Shown: positions 15,210 to 23,759 of the stretch, one piece after another
How the letters are laid out: each line of letters opens with the position of its first letter
Numbering within the stretch: the stretch's first letter is position 1
Source of the DNA: an uncultured Clostridia bacterium
GTDB lineage: Bacteria > Bacillota > Clostridia > Oscillospirales > Ruminococcaceae
Reading direction: 5' to 3'
Assembly (NCBI GenBank): GCA_945923775.1
Contig: CAMELR010000015.1
Span: 1 to 58,130, forward strand
DNA: 58,130 nt
Notes under the pieces: generated by a model
Told to the model about the DNA's origin: nothing
The model's input: only the letters and a program-made list of their open reading frames with translations
Databases searched by the model: none
Translations under genes and position numbers: made by a program

Positions 15210-17876
15210 ATGACGATTACAGACCTGAGCGGCCGTTGGGAAGTCTGCCTTGACGAGAACAAAACCGACGCGCTGCCCCAAAAATATCCTGATAGAATCA
15301 ACCTGCCGGATTCCACATCAAATGCAGGACTAGGTGCCCTGAACACCGAGACGGAATACGGCTGCCTGACAGACCTTCACAAGTTTGAGGGCTGCGCATG
15401 GTTCCGCCGCGAGGTGGAGATAACGCCCGAGATGTCGGGCAAGAACCTCACGCTGTTCCTTGAGCGCACGCGAAAGACCCGCGTCTATGTTGACGGGAAG
15501 CAGATAGGCGAGTACTGCTCACTGTGTACCCCGCACCGCTATGACCTCACCGGTCTGCCCGCAGGAAAGCACGAGCTTATAATCCGCGTTGACAACACGG
15601 ATTACCCCACCGGCGGCGGTCACCTGACCTCCCGTGACACCCAGACAAACTGGAACGGTATTGTAGGCAGAATCGAGCTGCAGTCGTATTCGGCGTATCC
15701 CGAGTATGTTTATGCGATTCCCGACCCGGACAAAAAGTCGCTTCATGTTCGTGCGAAGATGAAGGGAGCGCACTGCGGAACCGCTTCGCTCCGCGTGTTC
15801 GACGTTACGCAGGAGTACGGCTCAGCGGCTGCTGAGTTTTCCGATGAAAAGCCGCTGGAGTGCGACGTTCAGCTCTCAGATTCCGCGCCGCTCTGGAGCG
15901 ACTCCGACCCCGCGCCGCTAAGCCTGGAGCTTGACCTCGAAGGCGACCGCTGCACAGTAACTACCGGACTGCGCAGAATGAGCGCAGACGACCGCACGCT
16001 GCTTATCAACGGCAGGCAGACATTCCTGCGCGGAAAGCACGATGGCCTTGTATTCCCGCAGACCGGTTATATGCCGACTGACGTGGATTCCTGGCTGAAA
16101 TTCTTCGAGACCATCGGCGAGTACGGAATCAATCACGTGCGCTATCACACCTGCTGCCCGCCGGACGCCGCGTTTGAAGCCGCAGATATCCTCGGAATCT
16201 ACCTTCAGCCGGAGCTTCCGTTCTGGGGAACCGTTCCCGATGAGTTCGGCGCGGAGCACGAGTTCCTGCGCGAGGAAGGCTGGCGTATGCTCCGCGAGTT
16301 CGGACATCACCCGAGCTTTGTGATGATGAGCATGGGCAACGAGCTGTGGGGAAGCAAGGAGCGTCTCAACGAGCTTATCGCGGGCTACAAGGCGGAATTC
16401 CCGGACAAGATGTACGCTGGAGGTTCTAATAATTTCCAGTTCGTGCCGTGCGTGCTTGAGCAGGAGGATTTCTTCAGCGGCGTACGCCTCGGGCGCGATC
16501 GGCTGATACGCGGAAGCTACGCAATGTGCGACGCTCCGCAGGGTCATATCCAGACCGAGCGCCCCAACAGCGTGCACAACTACGATCCGCTCATCGACGA
16601 AGCAGCCGCGCTCGGCGTCACCCAGGTAATCGACGAGAACGGCGAAATAATGATACAGTACGGCACGGAGATGAAGAAGGTAAAGGCGGAAAGCTGGGAT
16701 AACATATCTGTGCATGTTCCGGTCATATCGCACGAGGTCGGTCAGTACGCGGTTTTCCCTGATTTTGATGAGATCAAGGACTACACTGGCCCTGTCCGTC
16801 ACGAAGCGTATGCGGCGTATAAAAAGGGACTTGAGGAAGCGGGAATGCTCCACCGCTGGAAGGATTTCTTCCGCGCGTCCGGCGCGCTTGCCGTCGACTG
16901 CTACCGCCGCGACATCGAAACAGCTATGAGAAGCTCCATGATGAGCGGCTTCCAGCTTCTTGATATTCAGGATTTCCCCGGGCAGGGCGTTGCGACAGTC
17001 GGAATACTGAACGCGCATATGAAGTCCAAGGGGCTGGTAACTCCGGAGGAATGGCGGCGCTACTGCGCTGAGACTGTAGTTCTCGCGGAGCTTGACAGGT
17101 TCGTCTACAGCGCCTCCGATGAGATAGAGTGCGGACTGCTGGTATCCAGCACCGAGCCGGGATTCTCAGCGGAGAAGATACTGTGGGAGCTTTCCGTTGA
17201 CGGAACCGTAGTGGATTCCGGCGCTTCCGACATCAGGGAGCAAAACGGGCGCATTTACCGTGCACAGAGCATTTCATTCACGATAAGCTGCGACAAGCCG
17301 ACAGAAGCGCGCCTTCACGTATCGGTCGAGGGCGAGGCGGACAATGAATACACGCTCTACATTTATCCCAACATCGACATCGAGATAACCGAGAATTACA
17401 TATCCGGCGGAGGAAAGCGCGTAGAGATCACGCATGACTCTGAGGTCGCGAAGAACGGCGGTGCGCTTTACATTCCGACCGCAGATGAAGGCTCGCTTCC
17501 CGGGGAATACTGCACGGATTTCTGGTGCTACGGAATGTTCAAGAGCATTTCCGAGAGCATGGGGAAGCCGGTCCCGACTGGTACGCTCGGACTTCTCATC
17601 GACAATAAGTCGGAGCTTCTGAAGGATTTCCCCTGTGATACCTTCACAACTCCGCAGTGGTACGAGATCGTTTCGCACAGCCGCTGTGCAGACCTTGACG
17701 GAACGGATATCGAGCCAGAGGTGTGGGTAATAGACAACCCGGAGCGCCGCAAGAGACTCGGACTGCTCTACCGTAAGGACGGAGCTGTCTGCTGCACGTC
17801 GCGGCTGTGGGAGATCGTCGACCGTCCCGAAGTGAAGTGGTTCGCGTACAGTTTGATGGAATATCTGGGTAAATAA
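15210..17876 (+). CDS. GH2-family glycoside hydrolase
   Basis: The start is the ATG at 15210, preceded by GGAGGA; the frame is open further upstream but that region holds the tRNA promoter. The product has 888 residues. Domain order: jelly-roll sugar-binding domain (about 1-160, with TRKTRVYVDG and LPAGKHELIIRVDN), an immunoglobulin-like domain (about 165-270), a TIM barrel (about 270-600), and C-terminal beta domains. The acid/base Glu is E378 in MGNELWG, and the likely nucleophile is E509 in SHEVGQY. No signal peptide is present. The exact substrate (beta-galactoside, glucuronide or other) cannot be told from these motifs; the HEVGQ nucleophile motif is unlike classical LacZ. Confidence 0.88.
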   Translation: MTITDLSGRWEVCLDENKTDALPQKYPDRINLPDSTSNAGLGALNTETEYGCLTDLHKFEGCAWFRREVEITPEMSGKNLTLFLERTRKTRVYVDGKQIGEYCSLCTPHRYDLTGLPAGKHELIIRVDNTDYPTGGGHLTSRDTQTNWNGIVGRIELQSYSAYPEYVYAIPDPDKKSLHVRAKMKGAHCGTASLRVFDVTQEYGSAAAEFSDEKPLECDVQLSDSAPLWSDSDPAPLSLELDLEGDRCTVTTGLRRMSADDRTLLINGRQTFLRGKHDGLVFPQTGYMPTDVDSWLKFFETIGEYGINHVRYHTCCPPDAAFEAADILGIYLQPELPFWGTVPDEFGAEHEFLREEGWRMLREFGHHPSFVMMSMGNELWGSKERLNELIAGYKAEFPDKMYAGGSNNFQFVPCVLEQEDFFSGVRLGRDRLIRGSYAMCDAPQGHIQTERPNSVHNYDPLIDEAAALGVTQVIDENGEIMIQYGTEMKKVKAESWDNISVHVPVISHEVGQYAVFPDFDEIKDYTGPVRHEAYAAYKKGLEEAGMLHRWKDFFRASGALAVDCYRRDIETAMRSSMMSGFQLLDIQDFPGQGVATVGILNAHMKSKGLVTPEEWRRYCAETVVLAELDRFVYSASDEIECGLLVSSTEPGFSAEKILWELSVDGTVVDSGASDIREQNGRIYRAQSISFTISCDKPTEARLHVSVEGEADNEYTLYIYPNIDIEITENYISGGGKRVEITHDSEVAKNGGALYIPTADEGSLPGEYCTDFWCYGMFKSISESMGKPVPTGTLGLLIDNKSELLKDFPCDTFTTPQWYEIVSHSRCADLDGTDIEPEVWVIDNPERRKRLGLLYRKDGAVCCTSRLWEIVDRPEVKWFAYSLMEYLGK

Positions 17877-17905
17877 GGTTTCACCGTAAATTCACCCAAA
17901 AGCCG

Positions 17906-17934
17906 TTGACAAATGGCTCAGATGGGGTTATAAT
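17906..17934 (+). promoter_or_regulatory. Consensus promoter of the nitroreductase gene
   Basis: TTGACA (17906-17911), 17 bases, TATAAT (17929-17934): both hexamers are perfect. Confidence 0.85.
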
Positions 17935-17958
17935 CGGAATCAGAAAGGGGTAATCACT

Positions 17959-18477
17959 ATGAATGAAGCATTAAAGAATATTATGTCCCGCAGAAGCGTA
18001 AAGGCGTACAAGCCGGAAATGCCGCCTCAGGAACTGATAGACCAGGTAGTCGAAGCAGGAACTCACGCTCCTACCGGAATGAACCGTCAGTCTCCGATAA
18101 TCATTGAGGTTACCGACAAAGCGGTTCGCAATAAGCTTTCCAAAATGAATGCCGATGTAATGGGAGCGAAAATCGACCCATTCTACGGTGCGCCTGTCGT
18201 ACTCGTCGTGCTTGCGGATAAGTCAGTCGGGACCTACATGTACGACGGCAGCCTTGTAATGGAGAACCTCATGCTTGCTGCAAACGCAGTAGGTCTCGGA
18301 AGCTGCTGGATCCACCGTGCGAAAGAAGAGTTCGAATCCGAAGAGGGCAGGGAGCTCCTCAGACAGCTTGGGATCAGCGGCGATTACGAAGGTATCGGTC
18401 ACTGCATTCTTGGCTATCCCGCCGGAGATATTCCCGCTGAAAAGCCGCGCAAGGAGAACTGGGTCTACAAAATCTGA
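17959..18477 (+). CDS. Nitroreductase-family flavoprotein
   Basis: The 172-residue protein has the FMN-binding N-terminal RRSVKAYKPE motif and the HAPTGMNRQSP loop, followed by LVMENLMLAANAVGLGSCWIHRA and the C-terminal ILGYPAGD. It would use NAD(P)H and FMN in the cytosol; the natural acceptor is unknown. It is monocistronic, with a perfect promoter (start of transcription close to the ribosome site AGAAAGGGG) and a terminator 10 bases after the stop. Confidence 0.92.
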   Translation: MNEALKNIMSRRSVKAYKPEMPPQELIDQVVEAGTHAPTGMNRQSPIIIEVTDKAVRNKLSKMNADVMGAKIDPFYGAPVVLVVLADKSVGTYMYDGSLVMENLMLAANAVGLGSCWIHRAKEEFESEEGRELLRQLGISGDYEGIGHCILGYPAGDIPAEKPRKENWVYKI

Positions 18478-18486
18478 GAAAAATGA

Positions 18487-18515
18487 TACCCCCGCGCCGT
18501 TTAAGTGCGGGGGTA
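18487..18515 (+). terminator. Hairpin after the nitroreductase gene
   Basis: TACCCCCGC and GCGGGGGTA form a 9-pair stem with an 11-base loop; the tail AATTTATAG has few T residues, so termination may be moderate. Confidence 0.6.
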
Positions 18516-18531
18516 ATTTATAGAATCGACA

Positions 18532-18567
18532 TAAATAAAAACACCCTTGCAAAAACAAGGGTGTTTT
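18532..18567 (-). terminator. Terminator of tRNA-Leu
   Basis: ACACCCTTG and CAAGGGTGT with flanking A/T pairs form a long stem with a short loop; TTTATTTATG follows on the minus strand, directly after the CCA end. Confidence 0.85.
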
Positions 18568-18654
18568 TGGTGCCGCTGACCGGACTTGAACCGGTACGGT
18601 ATTGCTACCGAGGGATTTTAAGTCCCTTGCGTCTGCCGATTTCGCCACAGCGGC
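18568..18654 (-). tRNA. tRNA-Leu(TAA)
   Basis: Acceptor GCCGCTG/CAGCGGC with A discriminator and encoded CCA. The anticodon stem-loop GGGACTTAAAATCCC gives anticodon TAA. The long variable arm (CGGTAGCAATACCG) and T-arm GGTTCAAGTCC fit class II tRNA-Leu. Confidence 0.96.
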
Positions 18655-18668
18655 ATTACAACATTATT

Positions 18669-18697
18669 ATTCTATCATAATCGCGCCGATTTGTCAA
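18669..18697 (-). promoter_or_regulatory. Promoter of tRNA-Leu
   Basis: On the minus strand TTGACA (18697-18692), 17 bases, TAGAAT (18674-18669). Confidence 0.75.
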
Positions 18698-18752
18698 GTA
18701 CTTCATCTGATTTTTTAAAAACTTTTCCCGCAGAATTATTGGAAAAAATATC

Positions 18753-18781
18753 TTGACAATGTTATAAAGTACAGGTATAAT
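18753..18781 (+). promoter_or_regulatory. Consensus promoter of the GH31-sfsA operon
   Basis: TTGACA (18753-18758), 17 bases, TATAAT (18776-18781); both hexamers are perfect. Confidence 0.85.
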
Positions 18782-18813
18782 TGATATAGAAATAATTCGA
18801 AAGGAATACCGCC

Positions 18814-20904
18814 ATGACCGTCAACACTGAAAACAACCGCCTTACCGCCTCGTTCGGAGGCGCACGGCTCATAGTTGAACCCTGGGGCGAAAGCTCCGTC
18901 AGAGTGCGCATGTACCCCGCGCTCTGCGATATAGCGGAGGACGAGCGGCTCAGCAGCTCTCCGTATTACAGCGCGCTTACCGATCAGGTAAGCCATAACT
19001 GCAACATAAGAAGCGAGGAGGTCGACACCACCGACCCGTGGTACAAGGGCGACGAGTACGCACAGTATCACCAGACCGGCACTGATTATTACCTCACCAA
19101 TGGAAAACTCACCGTGAAGCTGGACAACGAGGGCAGAATGTCATTCTATAACCAGCGCGGAGAAGTGCTCACCGAGGAATACTGGCGCGACCGCAACCGC
19201 ATAAACCGCTACTGCGTGCCTCTCCGTATAGTTGCGAGGGAGCTGAAACCGCGCCAGGGCGGTACCGATTACGAAGTTACCGCGCGCTTTGAAGCGTACG
19301 ACAACGAGAAGATATTCGGCATGGGTCAGTATCAGGACAGCCACCTGAACAAGAAGGGCTCCGTGCTAGAGCTTTGCCACCGGAATTCCCAGGCAAGTGT
19401 TCCGTTTTACATTTCCAGCCGCGGTTACGGATTCCTCTGGAACAATCCGGCGGTCGGAACGGCGACGTTCGGAACGAATAAGACGGAATGGTACGCAAGA
19501 TCGGCGCGTTACCTCGATTACTTCATAACCGCCGGCGACACTCCGGCGGAGATAACCGAGCACTACACCGCGGCAGCCGGAAGAGCGCCGAGAATGCCGG
19601 AATTCGGTCTGGGATACTGGCAGTGCAAGCTGCGTTACCGCACTCAGGAGGAACTCCTGGCAGTGGCGCGCGAACACAAGCGCCGCGGGCTTCCCATGGA
19701 CGCCATCGTAGTGGATTTCTTCCACTGGACGCGCCAGGGCGATTTTAAGTTTGAACCCCGCGACTGGCCCGACCCGCAGGCGATGGTAAGGGAGCTGAAG
19801 TCCCTCGGAATTGAAACGGTGGTTTCAGTCTGGCCCACCATCGACGAGCGAAGCGAGAATTTCGGAGAAATGGCAGACAAGGGCATGCTGGTATCCGCAG
19901 ACCGGGGCAACGGTCTGCACATGACCTGGATGGGCAATACCGTGTTTTACGACGCGACAAATCCGGAGGCGCGCAAGTTCGTCTGGGACAAGTGCCGCGA
20001 GAACTATTACAGCAAGGGTATACGCTGTTTCTGGCTGGACGAGGCGGAGCCGGAGTACGGACCGTACGATTTCGATAACTACCGTTATTATGCCGGAACC
20101 GCGCTCCAGTGCACGAATATCTATCCGCTGATGTACGCGAAGGGCTTCTATGACGGCCTGAAGGAAGCCGGTGAAAAGGACGTGCTGAGCCTTGTGCGCT
20201 GCGCCTGGGCAGGAAGCCAGAAATACGGAGTTCTCACCTGGTCGGGAGATATCCACTCCAGCTTCCGGGCTATGCGGGAGCAGATACAGGCGGGTCTTTC
20301 CATGAGCGTGGCTGGTATTCCGTGGTGGACCTCCGACATCGGAGGATTCCTCGGCGGAAACATTCAGGACGAGAGCTTCCGTGAGCTTCTGGTGCGCTGG
20401 TTCGAGTGGGGCTGCTTCTGCCCGGTATTCCGTATGCACGGCGAGCGCTCTCCCTGGTACGAGCGCGAGGAAGAATTCATCGATGGGGTGCGCCAGCTTA
20501 CTTCCGGTCAGGATAACGAGGTGTGGAGCTTCGGCGAGGACAATTACGAGATACTCAAGAAATACCTGTTCGTTCGCGAGAAACTGCGCCCCTACATGAG
20601 AAAAACGATGGACGAGTGCTCAGCAGTCGGAGCGCCGGTTATGCGCCCGCTGTGGTATGAATTCCCGGACGATCCGGAGGCGTGGGAGACCGAGGACGAG
20701 TATACCCTCGGAGCCTCTCTGCTTGTAGCTCCGGTAACGGAGGCAGGCGCGGCAGAGCGCAGCGTGTACCTTCCCGCTGGAACTGTCTGGAAGGATTGCA
20801 GCACCGGAACAGTTTACAAGGGCGGTCAGCGCGTTACCGTTCCGGCTCCGATAGATGTTATTCCGGTATTTGTCAGGGGCAACGAGGATATCGAGGTCTA
20901 CTGA
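18814..20904 (+). CDS. GH31 alpha-glycosidase (alpha-glucosidase/xylosidase-like)
   Basis: The 696-residue cytoplasmic enzyme has an N-terminal beta-sandwich (about 1-250, with FGMGQYQDSHLNKKG), a TIM barrel from the YWQCKLRYRTQEEL segment, and a C-terminal beta domain. The nucleophile is D409 in FWLDEAEPE and the acid/base is D479 in TWSGDIHSSF. The DEAEPE form is that of the GH31 branch of TIM-barrel glycosidases, which includes alpha-xylosidases; the substrate is not determined. sfsA follows with a TGATG one-base overlap. Confidence 0.93.
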   Translation: MTVNTENNRLTASFGGARLIVEPWGESSVRVRMYPALCDIAEDERLSSSPYYSALTDQVSHNCNIRSEEVDTTDPWYKGDEYAQYHQTGTDYYLTNGKLTVKLDNEGRMSFYNQRGEVLTEEYWRDRNRINRYCVPLRIVARELKPRQGGTDYEVTARFEAYDNEKIFGMGQYQDSHLNKKGSVLELCHRNSQASVPFYISSRGYGFLWNNPAVGTATFGTNKTEWYARSARYLDYFITAGDTPAEITEHYTAAAGRAPRMPEFGLGYWQCKLRYRTQEELLAVAREHKRRGLPMDAIVVDFFHWTRQGDFKFEPRDWPDPQAMVRELKSLGIETVVSVWPTIDERSENFGEMADKGMLVSADRGNGLHMTWMGNTVFYDATNPEARKFVWDKCRENYYSKGIRCFWLDEAEPEYGPYDFDNYRYYAGTALQCTNIYPLMYAKGFYDGLKEAGEKDVLSLVRCAWAGSQKYGVLTWSGDIHSSFRAMREQIQAGLSMSVAGIPWWTSDIGGFLGGNIQDESFRELLVRWFEWGCFCPVFRMHGERSPWYEREEEFIDGVRQLTSGQDNEVWSFGEDNYEILKKYLFVREKLRPYMRKTMDECSAVGAPVMRPLWYEFPDDPEAWETEDEYTLGASLLVAPVTEAGAAERSVYLPAGTVWKDCSTGTVYKGGQRVTVPAPIDVIPVFVRGNEDIEVY

Positions 20905-21554
20905 TGACCTACGATAACATCGTACACGGCATATTCCTGCGAAGGCTGAACCGCTTCGTGTGCGAAGTGCAGGTCAACGGCGAAGTATTCCCGGCGCACG
21001 TCCGCAATACAGGGAGGTGTACCGGGATAATCGCCGCCGGCGCGGAGATCAGCCTGCAAAGGAGCACTGACCCGGCGCGGAAAACTCCGTTCACGCTTAT
21101 TGCGGCCGATACGCCGCAGTATGGCTGGGTGAATCTTGACAGCCTGGCTCCGAATGTCATGGCAGGGGAGTGGCTGAGCAAACAGGGTTTTGACGTGATC
21201 CACCCGGAGCACCCATTCGGCGAGAGCCGCATTGATTTCTACATGGAGCGTTCCGGAGAGCGGTACATTATGGAGGTCAAGGGCTGCACGCTTGCGGAAA
21301 ACGGGGTTGGTCTGTTTCCGGACGCACCCACGCAGCGCGGCTCAAAACACCTTCGTGAGCTTTGCAAAGCGTCGGGGCAGGGATACCACGCAATTATTGC
21401 GTTCGTTATCATGCTGAACGGAGTTGCTGCTGTAGAGCCAAATGCAGCAATTGACCCTGCTTTTGCCGAGGAATATTCAAAGGCGGCCGCTTCCGGAGTA
21501 GAAACGAAGTTTATAAAATGCAGGTGCTCCGCTGACAAAGTTGAGCTAATATAA
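20904..21554 (+). CDS. sfsA: SfsA family protein (sugar fermentation stimulation)
   Basis: The start is the ATG at 20904 that overlaps the GH31 stop (TGATG); the upstream open frame is inside GH31. The 216-residue product has the SfsA pattern: an N-terminal RRLNRFVCEVQVNG OB-like part, HVRNTGRC, then a nuclease-like core with SRIDFYM and YIMEVKGCTL (D ... E-x-K), and FPDAPTQRGSKHLREL. The molecular role of SfsA is not settled; the residues resemble the PD-(D/E)XK fold. Pairing with a glycosidase agrees with the historical name. Confidence 0.93.
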   Translation: MTYDNIVHGIFLRRLNRFVCEVQVNGEVFPAHVRNTGRCTGIIAAGAEISLQRSTDPARKTPFTLIAADTPQYGWVNLDSLAPNVMAGEWLSKQGFDVIHPEHPFGESRIDFYMERSGERYIMEVKGCTLAENGVGLFPDAPTQRGSKHLRELCKASGQGYHAIIAFVIMLNGVAAVEPNAAIDPAFAEEYSKAAASGVETKFIKCRCSADKVELI

Positions 21555-21557
21555 GTA

Positions 21558-21583
21558 ACCCCCGCCGGAATTCCGGTGGGGGT
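21558..21583. terminator. Bidirectional terminator between sfsA and the cyclophilin operon
   Basis: ACCCCCGCCGG-AATT-CCGGTGGGGGT is an 11-pair stem with one G-T pair. T-containing tails occur on both sides (CATGCTTTGTTT on plus, TACTTATATT on minus) between two convergent operons. Confidence 0.75.
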
Positions 21584-21605
21584 CATGCTTTGTTTGATTG
21601 TGTGT

Positions 21606-22799
21606 TCAGGCGGCTTCTTTAGTATCTACAGTTGATACTTCAGCTGTTGATGGCGCGTCTGAGTTTTCAGACACAGCGACAGTTTGTTCAGATGTTGCCT
21701 GAGATGCCTGAGCGGTCTGAGAAGTCTGGGATTCAGCGGTCTGCTGTGCCTCCGCGGTGGAAACTGCCTGCACCGTCGAAACGGTTTCAGATGTAGCAGG
21801 CGCGCTTACTTCCGCAGTAGGAGCTGCCGGAGCCGAGGAAGCCGGAGCAGAAGAGTTCGTCTTGGAATCCGCCTTGCTTACTTCCGCGGTTGCCTCTGCT
21901 GTGCTTGCCTTGTACGTTTCGATGGTTACAGAAGAAATTATCACGTCCTGGATAGGCATGGATTTTTCACCGGAAGCATTCGTAGTGACATCTACGGTGT
22001 TTATCTTGTCTATAACGTCAAAACCTTCATAGACCTGACCGAACACCGTGTAACCGCCGTCGATCTGGTAAAGCCCGCCGACCTTCTTGTACTTTTCCGC
22101 GGCTTCCGCGCCGTTCTTCTTGATGAAGGCAGCGTTGTTGCTGTAGTAGGTCTGCTGGTAGGTCAGCAGCTTGGTGTCGGAGTTGTCGGTTTCTGCGGCT
22201 TCCGCTGTTCCTTCCGGAGTGCTCTCCGCCGCGCTCTCGCTTGCCAGCTTGGAGGCAAGCTCGTCCGCCTTCGCCTGTACCTTTTCAGCGCTTATCTTCG
22301 ACGTATCCGCCGGAGTTTTGTTGCTGACAATGTAGAACTGCACGGAGTTGTTTCCGTACGCGTCAGCGGCGTAACCGAGGGCACCGTAGAAATTACGCGC
22401 TTTCTCGCTTACCTCGATCGGGAAGGTGGTTGCGTCTTTGGCAGCGTCCTCTCCGACGTAAGCGGCGGTTCCGCCTGTTCCGTCGCCGTTGAGGGAACCT
22501 CCCTGGATATAGGTGTCCTGAATAACACGGTGTATCTTCAGACCGTCGTAGTAGCCCTGTTCGGCAAGCTTTATAAAGTTCTCAACGCCGATCGGAGCGA
22601 TATCGGGAAACAGCTTGGCTTTAACAGTGCCGTAATCCTTGAACTCTATGACCGCTATCTTGTCTCCGTCCGCGAAGGTGATATCCCCGATGTTTCCCGA
22701 GGAAGCACCAGAACCGCCGCCGAACAAAGAGCAGCCCGCAGATGAGATCATAACCCCCGCAGACAGAACCGCGCTCAGCAGAATGCGTTTGATATTCAT
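21606..22799 (-). CDS. Cyclophilin-type peptidyl-prolyl isomerase lipoprotein with Ser/Thr/Ala/Glu-rich tail
   Basis: The 397-residue precursor has a lipoprotein signal ending in SSAGC, so the mature protein should be anchored outside the membrane. The cyclophilin domain (about 45-295) shows IAPIGVENFIKLAEQGYYDG, the catalytic Arg in IHRVIQDTYIQGGS, and GYTVFGQVYEGFDVID. An insert in the middle (about 170-235) carries QAKADELASKLASES. A C-terminal tail of about 95 residues is low complexity with repeats of TAE/STAEVS. It is the last gene of the cysE-cysS transcript. Confidence 0.92.
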   Translation of the reverse strand: MNIKRILLSAVLSAGVMISSAGCSLFGGGSGASSGNIGDITFADGDKIAVIEFKDYGTVKAKLFPDIAPIGVENFIKLAEQGYYDGLKIHRVIQDTYIQGGSLNGDGTGGTAAYVGEDAAKDATTFPIEVSEKARNFYGALGYAADAYGNNSVQFYIVSNKTPADTSKISAEKVQAKADELASKLASESAAESTPEGTAEAAETDNSDTKLLTYQQTYYSNNAAFIKKNGAEAAEKYKKVGGLYQIDGGYTVFGQVYEGFDVIDKINTVDVTTNASGEKSMPIQDVIISSVTIETYKASTAEATAEVSKADSKTNSSAPASSAPAAPTAEVSAPATSETVSTVQAVSTAEAQQTAESQTSQTAQASQATSEQTVAVSENSDAPSTAEVSTVDTKEAA

Positions 22800-22824
22800 T
22801 GTGTTATTCCTTTCCGTCAGATCG

Positions 22825-23745
22825 TCAGTCGGCTGTGTAGACCTTCACTGACTTTATGATGATGTCCTTTACAGGCTGACTGCTTTCGCCGCTGGAATTC
22901 TCCTTCACCTCAACGCCGGAAATGCTGTCGATGACGTCGAATCCATCAACGACCTGACCGAATACGGTGTAGCCGCCGTCGAGATAGTAAACGCCGCCGT
23001 TCTTGTATTTTTCCTTGACCTCATCGGAAGCGTTCTTTATCCATTCAGCAAGGTTGGAGTACTGGTTAGCCATGGATTCGTAGTAGCTGTATTCAGCGGT
23101 GCCGGGGGTTGCGGTAGCCATAAGCTCCTTTGCCTGCGCGGCAACATCGGAAATGCGGCTGGTGTCAAGGGAGCCGATGTCCTGAGCTTCCTTGCTGTTT
23201 ACGATGTAGAACTGCGTGGAATTCTGACCGAGCGCGTTAGCATAGCAGAGCGCGCCGTAGAAGTGGCGTGCATTCTCGTTAGCCTCAACGCCGAAGGAAT
23301 CAGAGGAGCTGCCCTCGCCGGAGTAAGCAGCGGAGCCGCCGGTGCCGTCGCCGTTCTCAGAACCGCCCTGGAGCATAAAATCGGAGATCACGCGGTGGAT
23401 ATTCTTGCCGGTGTAGTAACCGTCCTGCGCTAGCTGAATGAAGTTCTGAACGCCGACCGGTGCGATGTCGGGGAACAGCTTCGCCTTGATTGTTCCGAAG
23501 CCGTCGATCTCAAATTCAGCCACGATATCACCGGACTGTATCGTAACGTCGCCGATATTTCCGCCGGTAGCCGGAGCGTTTTTCACCATCTCAGCCGCCG
23601 TGGAGTCGGAGGAAGCGCTGCCGCCGTTGTCGGAGCTTTCCGAAACAACGGAGCTGTCTGCGCTGTTTGTGTTGCTGGAGCAGGCTGTGAAGCCTACAGC
23701 GCATACCGCTGCAAGCATACAAGCCATGAGTTTTCTTATCTTCAT
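22825..23745 (-). CDS. Cyclophilin-type peptidyl-prolyl isomerase lipoprotein
   Basis: The 306-residue precursor has a lipobox FTACS. After a Ser/Asn/Asp-rich linker the cyclophilin domain has APVGVQNFIQLAQDGYYTG, the catalytic Arg and hydrophobic pocket in IHRVISDFMLQGGS, and GYTVFGQVVDGFDVIDSI. It should catalyse proline isomerisation of exported proteins at the membrane surface. It is the middle of three tandem paralogs, separated by 14 and 25 bases from its neighbours. Confidence 0.94.
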   Translation of the reverse strand: MKIRKLMACMLAAVCAVGFTACSSNTNSADSSVVSESSDNGGSASSDSTAAEMVKNAPATGGNIGDVTIQSGDIVAEFEIDGFGTIKAKLFPDIAPVGVQNFIQLAQDGYYTGKNIHRVISDFMLQGGSENGDGTGGSAAYSGEGSSSDSFGVEANENARHFYGALCYANALGQNSTQFYIVNSKEAQDIGSLDTSRISDVAAQAKELMATATPGTAEYSYYESMANQYSNLAEWIKNASDEVKEKYKNGGVYYLDGGYTVFGQVVDGFDVIDSISGVEVKENSSGESSQPVKDIIIKSVKVYTAD

Positions 23746-23759
23746 TTTGCGTCCCTTTC

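Noticed and set aside
18223-18648. Minus-strand frame across the nitroreductase end and tRNA-Leu
   Set aside because: It reads through a tRNA gene and two terminators.
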